Shown in pieces: positions 16,466 to 22,892 of a DNA stretch of 27,769 bases. Within the stretch, counting starts at the first letter, position 1. Each line of letters begins with the position of its first letter. The notes beneath the pieces were generated by a model. That model had not been told where the DNA came from and did not search any database. It saw only the letters and a list, made by a program, of their open reading frames with translations. Location of the stretch: contig CAKUPH010000023.1 of NCBI GenBank assembly GCA_934675115.1, positions 1-27,769 of the forward strand. Direction: 5' to 3'. The stretch is from an uncultured Oscillospiraceae bacterium (lineage in GTDB: Bacteria > Bacillota > Clostridia > Oscillospirales > Oscillospiraceae). Made by a program: the position numbers and the translations under genes.

Positions 16466-17296
16466 TTATTCGTAGACGGGATAGAGGGAAGCATTTTTCA
16501 TCAACCAGCACCGCCCGGCACAGTTAAATCGAATGAAATTCCAATCGGTCGCGTCGTAGTACGGGGTTCCGATGATGCGGACCCGGCTAACCTCGAACCC
16601 GAATTCTTCGCAAACTGCGACGCGGGCTTCCGCTTCCGTGATTTCCTCTGAGCAGTTATTGACCGCCCATTTCTGGTGAACGGGCGCGTCTTTACCCGTT
16701 CCGATCTGATATGCGATGATTGCTTCCGGCTTTCTCAGACACCATGCGTAATACGCATAGTCCATCAGCGCACCCGCAGTCAGCCGCCCGGCCTTGATGT
16801 GTTCCGAAATGACCCGGTAAACCTCCTGCAAGGTGTCCAGCTTGAGGCCCCTGCATTCCGCTTCTGCCGTGAACTCTTCCAGCGTCAGGGCGATTCCGTG
16901 GTTCACTTTCCATTTGCGGTCATACCCGGCTTTCAAGTCGGCTTTCGTTGCGAACATATAGCCGCGGTCAAGGACGAACTTTTCAAAGTCGGTCAGCTTC
17001 GACGCATCGGCGTTCGCTCTGATTCTCTCCGCCAGCAAATCGCCGTAGCCCGGCCCCGCCTTTTTGTCCGTTTCGGTGGCCCGCTCGTTTTCGTCGTAAA
17101 TCCGGCTTTCGGAATGCTTGTCGCTCCAAAACTCGACGCGGCCTTTGTCGTTCACCTCATAGAACGTGCCGTTCTCTTCGGTGGAATAGGTCTTGTGAAT
17201 CACGTTGTTTTCCATCGTGGATTTCTCGACGTAGTGAACCCCGCCGATGATTTCGGCTTTCGCGGCTTCGTACTCTTCAAAAGAAACGTGCTTCAT
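16466..17296 (-). CDS. Protein of unknown function heading the cargo run
   Basis: 276 residues, starts MKHVSFEEYEAAKAEIIGGV. Soluble, no signal peptide or transmembrane segment. Features: a Tyr/Glu-rich N-terminal half (TYSTEENGTFYEVNDKGRVE), a helical middle (LTDFEKFVLDRGYMFATKAD, EEFTAEAECRGLKLDTLQEV), and a C-terminal part with several cysteines and aromatic residues (YYAWCLRKPE, FNCAGRCWLMKNASLYPVYE). I do not recognise a family. AAGGAGG lies 8 nt before the ATG. It is the first gene after the right end of the island; no clear promoter was found in the 90 nt between the right inverted repeat and its start. Confidence 0.7.
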   Translation of the reverse strand: MKHVSFEEYEAAKAEIIGGVHYVEKSTMENNVIHKTYSTEENGTFYEVNDKGRVEFWSDKHSESRIYDENERATETDKKAGPGYGDLLAERIRANADASKLTDFEKFVLDRGYMFATKADLKAGYDRKWKVNHGIALTLEEFTAEAECRGLKLDTLQEVYRVISEHIKAGRLTAGALMDYAYYAWCLRKPEAIIAYQIGTGKDAPVHQKWAVNNCSEEITEAEARVAVCEEFGFEVSRVRIIGTPYYDATDWNFIRFNCAGRCWLMKNASLYPVYE

Positions 17297-17340
17297 TTTC
17301 GCGTCCTCCTTGTGCTTTTGGGCTTTTTATGGTAAAAAAA

Positions 17341-17397
17341 TAAATGCGATAGAACGCGTACCCGTCATTCGACGTGGTATTTGTTCTTTCGCATTTA
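17341..17397. repeat. Subterminal inverted repeat at the right end
   Basis: TAAATGCGATAGAAC (17341-17355) pairs with GTTCTTTCGCATTTA (17383-17397) at 14 of 15 positions around a 27-nt spacer. The outer arm is the core of the terminal inverted repeat, so the right end carries two oppositely oriented copies of the motif, as expected for protein-binding sites. Confidence 0.55.
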
Positions 17398-17402
17398 ATA
17401 TT
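17387..17402 (-). repeat. Right terminal inverted repeat
   Basis: Complement reads AATATTAAATGCGAAA, matching 12464-12479 at 15 of 16 positions. It lies 10 nt inside the right direct repeat, the same distance as on the left. Confidence 0.6.
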
Positions 17403-17412
17403 ACAAGCCGCC

Positions 17413-17427
17413 CCCGGCGTCGAAATT
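17413..17427 (+). repeat. Right 15-bp direct repeat flanking the island
   Basis: CCCGGCGTCGAAATT, identical to 12439-12453; it ends 11 nt before the secG -35 box. Confidence 0.7.
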
Positions 17428-17438
17428 TCAAAAATCCC

Positions 17439-17467
17439 TTGCAATCCCCGCGGCGATGTGCTATGAT
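17439..17467 (+). promoter_or_regulatory. secG promoter
   Basis: -35 TTGCAA (17439-17444), 17-nt spacer, -10 TATGAT (17462-17467). Leader of about 63 nt to secG. The right edge of the island is immediately upstream. Confidence 0.7.
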
Positions 17468-17536
17468 ACTTTTTACTTGTACGGGCTTGTTATGCCCATT
17501 TCACCCAAAAATAATCCTTGAAAGGATGGAAACACC

Positions 17537-17776
17537 ATGTCCGTTCCTCAGCTGATCCTGTCTATCATTTACGTCATTCTGGCTGTTTTCCTGGTGGTGG
17601 TGGTCACCATGCAGTCCGGCAAGAGCTCCGGCCTGTCCGGCGCCATCGGCGGCGGCTCCGACACCTTCCTTGCCAAGAACAAGGCCAAGAGCCTGGACGG
17701 CCGTCTGGCCAAGATGACCAAGTGGGTCGCCATTGTCTTTATGGTTCTCACTCTGGTGCTGTGCTTCGTGATGTAA
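17537..17776 (+). CDS. secG: Preprotein translocase subunit SecG
   Basis: Small subunit of the SecYEG channel that assists protein export through the plasma membrane. 79 residues with two membrane helices (about 5-24, LILSIIYVILAVFLVVVVTM, and about 59-78, WVAIVFMVLTLVLCFVM). They are joined by the conserved cytoplasmic loop QSGKSSGLSGAIGGGSDTFL. The length and Gly/Ser-rich loop are diagnostic. AAAGGATGG precedes the ATG by 7 nt. Monocistronic, with its own promoter and terminator; the island inserted just upstream without disrupting either. Confidence 0.96.
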   Translation: MSVPQLILSIIYVILAVFLVVVVTMQSGKSSGLSGAIGGGSDTFLAKNKAKSLDGRLAKMTKWVAIVFMVLTLVLCFVM

Positions 17777-17786
17777 TTTGGATCTG

Positions 17787-17822
17787 AAAACGGCGGAGGC
17801 TATCTGGCCCCGCCGTTTTTTA
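17787..17822 (+). terminator. secG terminator
   Basis: AAAACGGCGG (17787-17796) pairs with CCGCCGTTTT (17810-17819), followed by more T residues. Confidence 0.85.
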
Positions 17823-17849
17823 TGTTCAGGCGAGGAAGCTGCCCCGGTC

Positions 17850-18032
17850 AAAAGCCTCGCAGAGTTTCGCCGCCGTAGCGGCGAAAGAAATGAAATCTGT
17901 TTTCTGCCGCGACATGCGCGTGGCAGAAAACACTTCTCGCCCCGCAAACGTGCACAATTGACGCCATTGGCGGCCATTGTGTGCGCTGCCGCGGGGCGCA
18001 ACCCTTTCGTCGGAAAAGGCTTTGCCTTTTTC
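17850..18032 (+). repeat. 183-nt hairpin-chain repeat, copy A
   Basis: Non-coding repeat whose inverted copy is 24221-24403. Four stems in order: 17865-17873/17878-17886 (TTTCGCCGC); 17899-17908/17922-17931 (GTTTTCTGCC); a long stem closed by CGCCCCGC (17938-17945) and GCGGGGCG (17991-17998) with a variable inner stem; and 18014-18020/18024-18030 (AAAAGGC). Changes between the copies fall in loops or preserve pairing, so structure seems selected. It may be a small mobile repeat or a transcribed element. Confidence 0.75.
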
Positions 18033-18041
18033 GACGGGTAA

Positions 18042-18081
18042 AAAGCCGCCCGGCGGAGCGTTTGCTCCGCCGGGCGGCTTT
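18042..18081. terminator. hsp20 terminator
   Basis: Perfect 18-bp stem 18042-18059/18064-18081 with loop GTTT and T residues on the minus-strand side; 30 nt after the hsp20 stop. Confidence 0.88.
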
Positions 18082-18110
18082 GCTTCGATCATCGGTATTG
18101 CGGTTGATGC

Positions 18111-18551
18111 TTACTCAATGGCGATCTGCTTCTGGCTGGGCAGCTCGGGCTGACCGGCCTTCGGGAAGGTCAGGTGCAGGATGCCGTCCTCATACTTGGC
18201 GGCCACGTTCTCGGGCCGGACGTCCCCGATGTAGAAGCTCCGGCTGCACTGGCCGGCGTAACGCTCCTGGCGGATGTAGCGGCCTTCCTTGTCCTGCTCG
18301 TCCTTGTCAAGGCCCTTGGCGGCGCTGATGGTCAGGTAGCCGTTGTCCAACTCCACGTTGACCTCGTCCTTCTTGAAGCCGGGCAGGTCAATGTCCATCT
18401 CATAGCCATTGCTGGTCTCCTTCACGTCGGTCTTCATCATGTTCTTGGCGTGCTTGCCGTACAGCGGATCACGGCCGCCGAAGAAGTGCTTATCAAAGGT
18501 GTCACCGAAGAAATCATCAAACAGGTTCTCGCTCCAAATGCTCGGATACAT
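18111..18551 (-). CDS. Small heat shock protein, Hsp20/alpha-crystallin family
   Basis: ATP-independent holdase chaperone forming oligomers that bind unfolding proteins. 146 residues. N-terminal arm FDDFFGDTFDKHFFG, then the alpha-crystallin domain (about 40-130): DVKETSNGYEMDIDLPGFKK, VNVELDNGYLTISA, RQERYAGQCSRSFYIGD and YEDGILHLTFPKAG. It ends with a short tail containing the QKQIAIE IxI-type segment used in oligomer assembly. AGGAGG precedes the ATG. The promoter overlaps a CIRCE operator, so expression should be under HrcA heat-shock repression. Confidence 0.95.
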   Translation of the reverse strand: MYPSIWSENLFDDFFGDTFDKHFFGGRDPLYGKHAKNMMKTDVKETSNGYEMDIDLPGFKKDEVNVELDNGYLTISAAKGLDKDEQDKEGRYIRQERYAGQCSRSFYIGDVRPENVAAKYEDGILHLTFPKAGQPELPSQKQIAIE

Positions 18552-18652
18552 AAATCATACCTCCTAAACAGTATGTAATCAATTTTCTGGTTCAAGGCTT
18601 TGTACTCATTCCGGGGAACCTCTTCCAGCTCCCTTTCCTTTCGTACAAGCAC

Positions 18653-18680
18653 ATCATAGCACAGAAATTAGCACTGTCAA
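18653..18680 (-). promoter_or_regulatory. hsp20 promoter
   Basis: Minus strand -35 TTGACA (18675-18680), 16-nt spacer, -10 TATGAT (18653-18658). The -35 lies inside the CIRCE element. Leader of about 95 nt. Confidence 0.75.
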
Positions 18681-18694
18681 TAGGAGAGTGCTAA
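18668..18694. promoter_or_regulatory. CIRCE operator (HrcA site)
   Basis: TTAGCACTG, 9-nt spacer, GAGTGCTAA: 17 of 18 arm positions of the CIRCE consensus TTAGCACTC-N9-GAGTGCTAA. It overlaps the hsp20 -35, the expected position for repression. Confidence 0.92.
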
Positions 18695-18760
18695 AATTCA
18701 CAATAAGTTAATGAGATATTGCAAATATTATGAACAACGCAATTCATTTGCAAGAAAAAA

Positions 18761-18794
18761 GTTCCGGGCCGGCGCAGCCGCACCGGCCCGGAAC
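18761..18794 (-). terminator. Terminator of comEC-holA-rnmV
   Basis: 12-bp perfect stem 18761-18772/18783-18794; minus-strand read-out continues TTTTTTCTTGC. 10 nt past the rnmV stop. Confidence 0.9.
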
Positions 18795-18803
18795 CCATTG
18801 ATT

Positions 18804-19406
18804 TTACTGCGTTTCCGCCGTTTCCAGCGCCAGCGCCGCCGCCTCGTCCGCCGTATACAGTGCGTTGAGGACGGTGAGCAGCGCCTTGGTGTTCATGTGC
18901 TCGGGAAAGCCCAGCTTTTTCAGCAGGGCCTGCCGCCGTGCGGCGGAATCCGGCCGTCCGGTGAGCCCCAGCGCAAAGAGGTCCGCCGCCGTCAGATCCC
19001 CGGCGGCGGGGGCGGGGGCGTCCTCGTCCAGAAAGGTCGCGCCCGCCTGCTCCAGCGCCCGGAGCAGCACCTCCGGGGATACGCCCTCCACTCCCAGCTT
19101 GCCCTCCTTGCCGGGGGCGCGCTTGCGGCGCTCCTTGCCGTAGATGTCCGGGATGTAGGCGTGCTTCACCTGCTCCGGCGGGATGGCGCCCTTGAGGAAA
19201 TTGCGGATGACGAACCCCGCGCCGTCCGGATCGGTGAAGATGATGAGCCCCCGCTCCCGGGCCAGCCGCCGCAGCAGCGCGAGCTTTTCCCCGTCCTTGA
19301 ACACGCCGAAGCCCGACGTCTCCAAGATCACGGCGTCCACCACCTGTGACAGGGTGTTTTTGTCGTAGCGGCCCTCCACCACGATGGCCTCGCGGATGCG
19401 CCTCAT
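18804..19406 (-). CDS. rnmV: Ribonuclease M5
   Basis: Toprim-family endonuclease that matures 5S rRNA in Firmicutes, acting on the precursor bound by ribosomal protein L18. 200 residues. The Toprim core shows the catalytic glutamate in IVVEGRYDKNTL (Glu11), the DxD metal site in IIFTDPDGAGFVI (Asp59, Asp61) and HAYIPDIYGKERRKRAPGKE, followed by the M5 C-terminal region. The ATG (19406) overlaps the holA TGA as ATGA, indicating translational coupling. rnmV usually sits beside ksgA/rsmA; pairing with holA is less typical but unproblematic. Confidence 0.92.
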   Translation of the reverse strand: MRRIREAIVVEGRYDKNTLSQVVDAVILETSGFGVFKDGEKLALLRRLARERGLIIFTDPDGAGFVIRNFLKGAIPPEQVKHAYIPDIYGKERRKRAPGKEGKLGVEGVSPEVLLRALEQAGATFLDEDAPAPAAGDLTAADLFALGLTGRPDSAARRQALLKKLGFPEHMNTKALLTVLNALYTADEAAALALETAETQ

Positions 19407-20455
19407 GTGATCACCCGCCGTCCCGCAGACAGCTCCATGAGGAGGGAGATGAGCAGCTCCTCCTCGTCGCCGCCATAGCTTTTCATGGCCACGTCCGTCT
19501 CCGCGCAGCGGCGGACGGCGTGGCGGCACCATGGCAGGGAAAATTTCCGGGCCCCGTCCATGAGCTTGTCCGCCTGATAGCTGTACCGCATGGCCCAGAG
19601 GGACATGAAGTCGTCCCGGCTGCCCCCGGCCTCCAGACAGAGCCGGGCGGTGTAGAGCTGGCGGAAGTATTTGCCCATCACCGACAGGATCATAATGGGG
19701 GCCTGCTGGTCGTGGAGCAGGTCGGCCAGCACGGAGGCCGCCTTGTCGAAGTCCTTCCGGGTGATGGCGTCGGTCATCTGGAACACGATGGCGTCCACCT
19801 GCGGGATGGCCACGGCGTCGATGTCCTGCCGGGTGACCCGCTGGCTCCGGGCGTAGGCGGCGATCTTGCCGATCTCGCTGACCAGATTGTTCATCAGGTC
19901 GCCGCACAGAAAGATGAGGTATTTGGCGTCCTCGGTGTCGATGGTGTGCCCCGTGGCCCGGAACCGGCGGACGATCCAGTCCGTCAGGTCGCCCTGCTCC
20001 TGCCGCCGGAACTCCACCACCGCGCCCTTTTCCTTCAGCAGGTTGGTGAGCTTGGCCCGGCCATCGGCCTTGTAGGGGATGAGGTCGTACACGAACACCA
20101 AGCAGCAGTAGTCCGGCAGGCTGGAAAACAGGGCCAGCAGCTTGTCCCGCTGGCTCTCGCCCCCGGCGAAGAGGTCGAAGTCCGTCACCAGCACCATGGT
20201 GCGCTCGCTCATCATGGGCAGGCAGTCCACCGCCTGCTCCAGCCACTCAGGGGAGCAGTCCTTCCCCTGAGCGGTGTGGAGGTTGAAGTCCTCCAGCCCG
20301 GCGGGGAGCAGGGCCTTTTTCAGTTCCCCCAGATAGTAGTCCCGGAGGTACGCCTCCTCCCCGTGGAACACGTAAAGGCTTTTCAGCCGGTTTTCCTTCA
20401 GATCCCGCTTCAGCTCGCGCATGGCGGTGTTGTCAGCTTTGGATCTTGGCGGCAT
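19403..20455 (-). CDS. holA: DNA polymerase III subunit delta
   Basis: Clamp-loader subunit that opens the beta sliding clamp. 350 residues with the usual N-terminal signature LKSLYVFHGEEAYLRDYYLG, the segment TMVLVTDFDLFAGG and CCLVFVYDLIPYKADGRAKL in the AAA-like domains. The C-terminal collar domain includes GKYFRQLYTARLCLEAGG and the final EEELLISLLMELS. The ATG at 20455 has AAGGAG 8 nt upstream; a GTG at 20464 lies too close to that site. It begins 23 nt inside the end of comEC and overlaps rnmV at its stop. comEC followed by holA is a common bacterial order. Confidence 0.93.
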   Translation of the reverse strand: MPPRSKADNTAMRELKRDLKENRLKSLYVFHGEEAYLRDYYLGELKKALLPAGLEDFNLHTAQGKDCSPEWLEQAVDCLPMMSERTMVLVTDFDLFAGGESQRDKLLALFSSLPDYCCLVFVYDLIPYKADGRAKLTNLLKEKGAVVEFRRQEQGDLTDWIVRRFRATGHTIDTEDAKYLIFLCGDLMNNLVSEIGKIAAYARSQRVTRQDIDAVAIPQVDAIVFQMTDAITRKDFDKAASVLADLLHDQQAPIMILSVMGKYFRQLYTARLCLEAGGSRDDFMSLWAMRYSYQADKLMDGARKFSLPWCRHAVRRCAETDVAMKSYGGDEEELLISLLMELSAGRRVIT

Positions 20456-22778
20456 AGCCGTCACTCCTTACATAGATGGTGACCGTACCCATCTCGTCGG
20501 TACGGAAGACCCGGATGCCCCGCTGGGCCAGCCGCCCCAGCGTCTCCGCCGCCGGGTGGCCGTAGCTGTTGTGCAGTCCGGCGGACACGACCGCCAGCTC
20601 GGGCAGCAGCGCGTCCAGCAGCTCCGCCGAGGTGGAGCCGGCCGAGCCGTGGTGCCCCAGCACCAGCAGCTCCAGATCAGGGATATTATAATACTTCACC
20701 AGCATTTTTTCCACAAAAGAATCCGCGTCGCCGGTGACCAGCGCGTCGAAGTCCCCGGCGGAGCACAGAAAGAACAGCCCCTCCTCGTTGGACGTGCCGC
20801 CGCTCAGCGGCGGATAGAGGGTGATCTTTCCCGCGCCGAAGGGCAGCTCCGTCAGCTCGGACACCGTGACGATCTCCGCGCCGGAGCGTTCCGCCAGCGC
20901 CAGAAGCTCCGAGCGCCGGGGCGCGTCCGACGGCGGCAGGGCGATCGTCCGGATGTCCATCCGGTGGAACAGCTCGTCCACGCCGTTGACGTGGTCGTCG
21001 TCAAAGTGGGTGAGCACCAGCAGATCCAGCCGGGCGATGCCGAGGGCGGCGAAGTAGTTGGCGGCCACGTCTCCCGGGTCGTCCATGCCGGCGCCGCCGC
21101 AGTCCACAAGGCAGGTCCTGCCGCCGGACAAAAAGGCGGTGGACGAGCCCTGACCCACGTCCAGTGCGGCGATGGTGAGGGCGGAGCGCTCCACCGGCAG
21201 GCGGTTGAGGCCAAAGGCCGCCGTCAGCAGAACGATGAGACAGCACACCGGTACCCAGAGCCGCGTCCGGTGGCGGCGCAGGAGAGATCCCGCCGTGAGG
21301 AAGAGGTAGGCCGCGATCATGCACAGCAGGAACAGCACGTTGGCCGTGTCTACCGCCGCGAACCGCCAGCGGCCCGCGATGGATGCCGCCCAGCAGGCGA
21401 ACCGGGCAAGCAGTCCGAACGCAGCGCCCATGATCCGGGCCGGGACAGGCGCGAACAGTCCCACAAGGCCCGTCAGCATGGCAAGGGGCAGAAAGGCGGT
21501 GACCGCGGGCAGGATGAACACATTGGACAGCATGAACACCAGCGACGCCTGACTGAAATACCAGGCCATGATCGGCTCGGCGAACAGCAGCGCGCCCAGT
21601 CCTGCGGCGGCGCTCTCCCCTGCCGACCGGAGACAGCGGATGAACCACTTCCACAACTGCCCATTGTGCCGCCGGTTCGGGGGCTTGAGGGTGCGGTCCT
21701 GCCGCCGGCAGAGGGCGGGCGTCACCAGCGTGATGCCCGCCACCGAGGCGAAGGACAACTGTAAGCTGATGCTCCCGGCGGCGTAGGGGTTGGCGATGAG
21801 CAGCACCAGCAGGGCAAAGCCCAGCGCCGTGGGCGCGTCGTATTCCCGCTTCGCGAAGGGCGCGGCCAGCAGAACGGCCTGCATCATCACCGCCCGGAAG
21901 GCCGACGGCGTCCCGCCCGCCATCAGCGCGTAAAACACCATCAGCGGGAGCAGGAGAACAGCCATCCGCCGCTTGTTTTTCGCCCGGCGGAGCAGAAGAT
22001 GGGCCAGACAGGAGATGTGGGTGCCGGACACCACCAGCACGTGGGCGAGGCCCGCGCGGTTGAAATCGGAACGCACCGCGTCCCGCAGAAGGCTCTTGTC
22101 CCCGGCGGTGATGGCCACTGCCAGCCCCGCCGCGTCCCCGCCGAAAGCCCGGGTCAGGCTGTTTCGCAGCGCCCGTCCCGCCCGGACGGGCCACACCGAC
22201 GGTGCGGGATGCTCCGGCCGTGCCGCGGACAGGGGCGCTTCCTTGCTGGTCCCCAGCAGAAACACGCCCTTGGCGGTAAAGTAGGTGGTCTCGTCACCCC
22301 GGATGTGGGTGGACTTTTCCAGATCGGCGATAAAGGTGACGATGTCGCCCGGCTCCAGCGCCGCCCAGTCGTCCGTGCCGTAGATCACCGCGTCCGGCGC
22401 GTTCCAGCCGCCGTCCAGACGGACGGTGACGGAGCGCCCGCCCACGGAGGTCTCTCTGGGATAGGTGGTCACCGTGCCGGTGAGGGTGAGGGCCTGCCCC
22501 GCGAGGGCATCCGCCGGGGCGCGGAACACGGCTGTCCAGCCCCAGAACCATCCGGCGGCAAAGACGGTCCCCAGCGAGAGGGTGAGACACCGGCGGAGAA
22601 TGACCGTCAGCCGGACGGGCGGCAGCTCCCGGCGGGCAAGCAGGAGCCGTGCGCCCAGCGACAGCAGAAACAGCGCTCCGAATACCGCCGCCAATGGCCG
22701 GAACAGGTCCGCCGGGCCGTAGACGCACAGCAGACACGCCAGTGCGAACCCGCCGGAAAACCAAGCCAGCTTCCGCAT
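20433..22778 (-). CDS. comEC: ComEC/Rec2-type DNA uptake channel protein
   Basis: Membrane channel for single-stranded DNA import during transformation. 781 residues. N-terminal membrane helices and an OB-like DUF4131 segment (about 60-170, with LTGTVTTYPRETSVGGRSVT); the Competence domain (about 190-450) with AGLAHVLVVSGTHISCLAHL and the conserved GGTPSAFRAVMMQAV; and a C-terminal metallo-beta-lactamase domain with THFDDDHVNG (about 589), LGHHGSAGSTS (about 705) and SYGHPA. The start is placed at 22778; the ATG at 22829 lies between the -35 and -10 of the promoter. comEA is not adjacent, so competence is unproven. Confidence 0.93.
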   Translation of the reverse strand: MRKLAWFSGGFALACLLCVYGPADLFRPLAAVFGALFLLSLGARLLLARRELPPVRLTVILRRCLTLSLGTVFAAGWFWGWTAVFRAPADALAGQALTLTGTVTTYPRETSVGGRSVTVRLDGGWNAPDAVIYGTDDWAALEPGDIVTFIADLEKSTHIRGDETTYFTAKGVFLLGTSKEAPLSAARPEHPAPSVWPVRAGRALRNSLTRAFGGDAAGLAVAITAGDKSLLRDAVRSDFNRAGLAHVLVVSGTHISCLAHLLLRRAKNKRRMAVLLLPLMVFYALMAGGTPSAFRAVMMQAVLLAAPFAKREYDAPTALGFALLVLLIANPYAAGSISLQLSFASVAGITLVTPALCRRQDRTLKPPNRRHNGQLWKWFIRCLRSAGESAAAGLGALLFAEPIMAWYFSQASLVFMLSNVFILPAVTAFLPLAMLTGLVGLFAPVPARIMGAAFGLLARFACWAASIAGRWRFAAVDTANVLFLLCMIAAYLFLTAGSLLRRHRTRLWVPVCCLIVLLTAAFGLNRLPVERSALTIAALDVGQGSSTAFLSGGRTCLVDCGGAGMDDPGDVAANYFAALGIARLDLLVLTHFDDDHVNGVDELFHRMDIRTIALPPSDAPRRSELLALAERSGAEIVTVSELTELPFGAGKITLYPPLSGGTSNEEGLFFLCSAGDFDALVTGDADSFVEKMLVKYYNIPDLELLVLGHHGSAGSTSAELLDALLPELAVVSAGLHNSYGHPAAETLGRLAQRGIRVFRTDEMGTVTIYVRSDGYAAKIQS

Positions 22779-22807
22779 TTTCTCACCCTCTTTCGCCGTT
22801 TTTCTCC

Positions 22808-22836
22808 ATTTTAAGAGCTTTTTTGTCATCCGTCAA
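22808..22836 (-). promoter_or_regulatory. Promoter of comEC-holA-rnmV
   Basis: Minus strand -35 TTGACG (22831-22836), 17-nt spacer, -10 TAAAAT (22808-22813). Short leader to the ATG at 22778, which has GAGGGTGAG before it. Confidence 0.65.
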
Positions 22837-22856
22837 TGAAAAGGGAAAATCAAAAG

Positions 22857-22881
22857 ACGCGCGGAACAAAGTTCCGCGCGT
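22857..22881 (-). terminator. Terminator of the nagZ-like gene
   Basis: Perfect 11-bp stem ACGCGCGGAAC (22857-22867) / GTTCCGCGCGT (22871-22881), loop AAA; minus-strand tail CTTTTGATTTTCCC. 11 nt after the stop. Confidence 0.85.
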
Positions 22882-22892
22882 TTGGGATGTCG

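Larger units (their letters stand above)
12439..17427. mobile_element. Putative IS30-type transposon/island with cargo
   Basis: About 5 kb bounded by 15-bp direct repeats (12439-12453, 17413-17427) and, exactly 10 nt further in on each side, a 15/16 inverted repeat (12464-12479, 17387-17402). The IS30-type transposase stop is 20 nt from the left inverted repeat, as in insertion sequences. By eye the interior is more AT-rich than either flank and encodes regulators and unrecognised small proteins. No integrase, relaxase, replication or phage structural gene is present. IS30 elements usually make 2-3 bp target duplications, so a 15-bp repeat is atypical. Alternatives are insertion by a recombinase acting in trans, or insertion into a pre-existing repeat. 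Confidence 0.55.

Noticed and set aside
17778..18041. Similar translated peptides at 17778-18041 (plus) and 24173-24361 (minus)
   Set aside because: The similarity comes from the 183-nt hairpin repeat; neither has a credible start and both are better explained as non-coding.
18437..18652. Leader peptide upstream of hsp20
   Set aside because: Its GTG is inside the promoter, before the transcription start, and the frame just runs through the ribosome binding site and overlaps hsp20 out of frame.
22779..22829. ATG at 22829 as comEC start
   Set aside because: It lies between the -35 and -10 hexamers.
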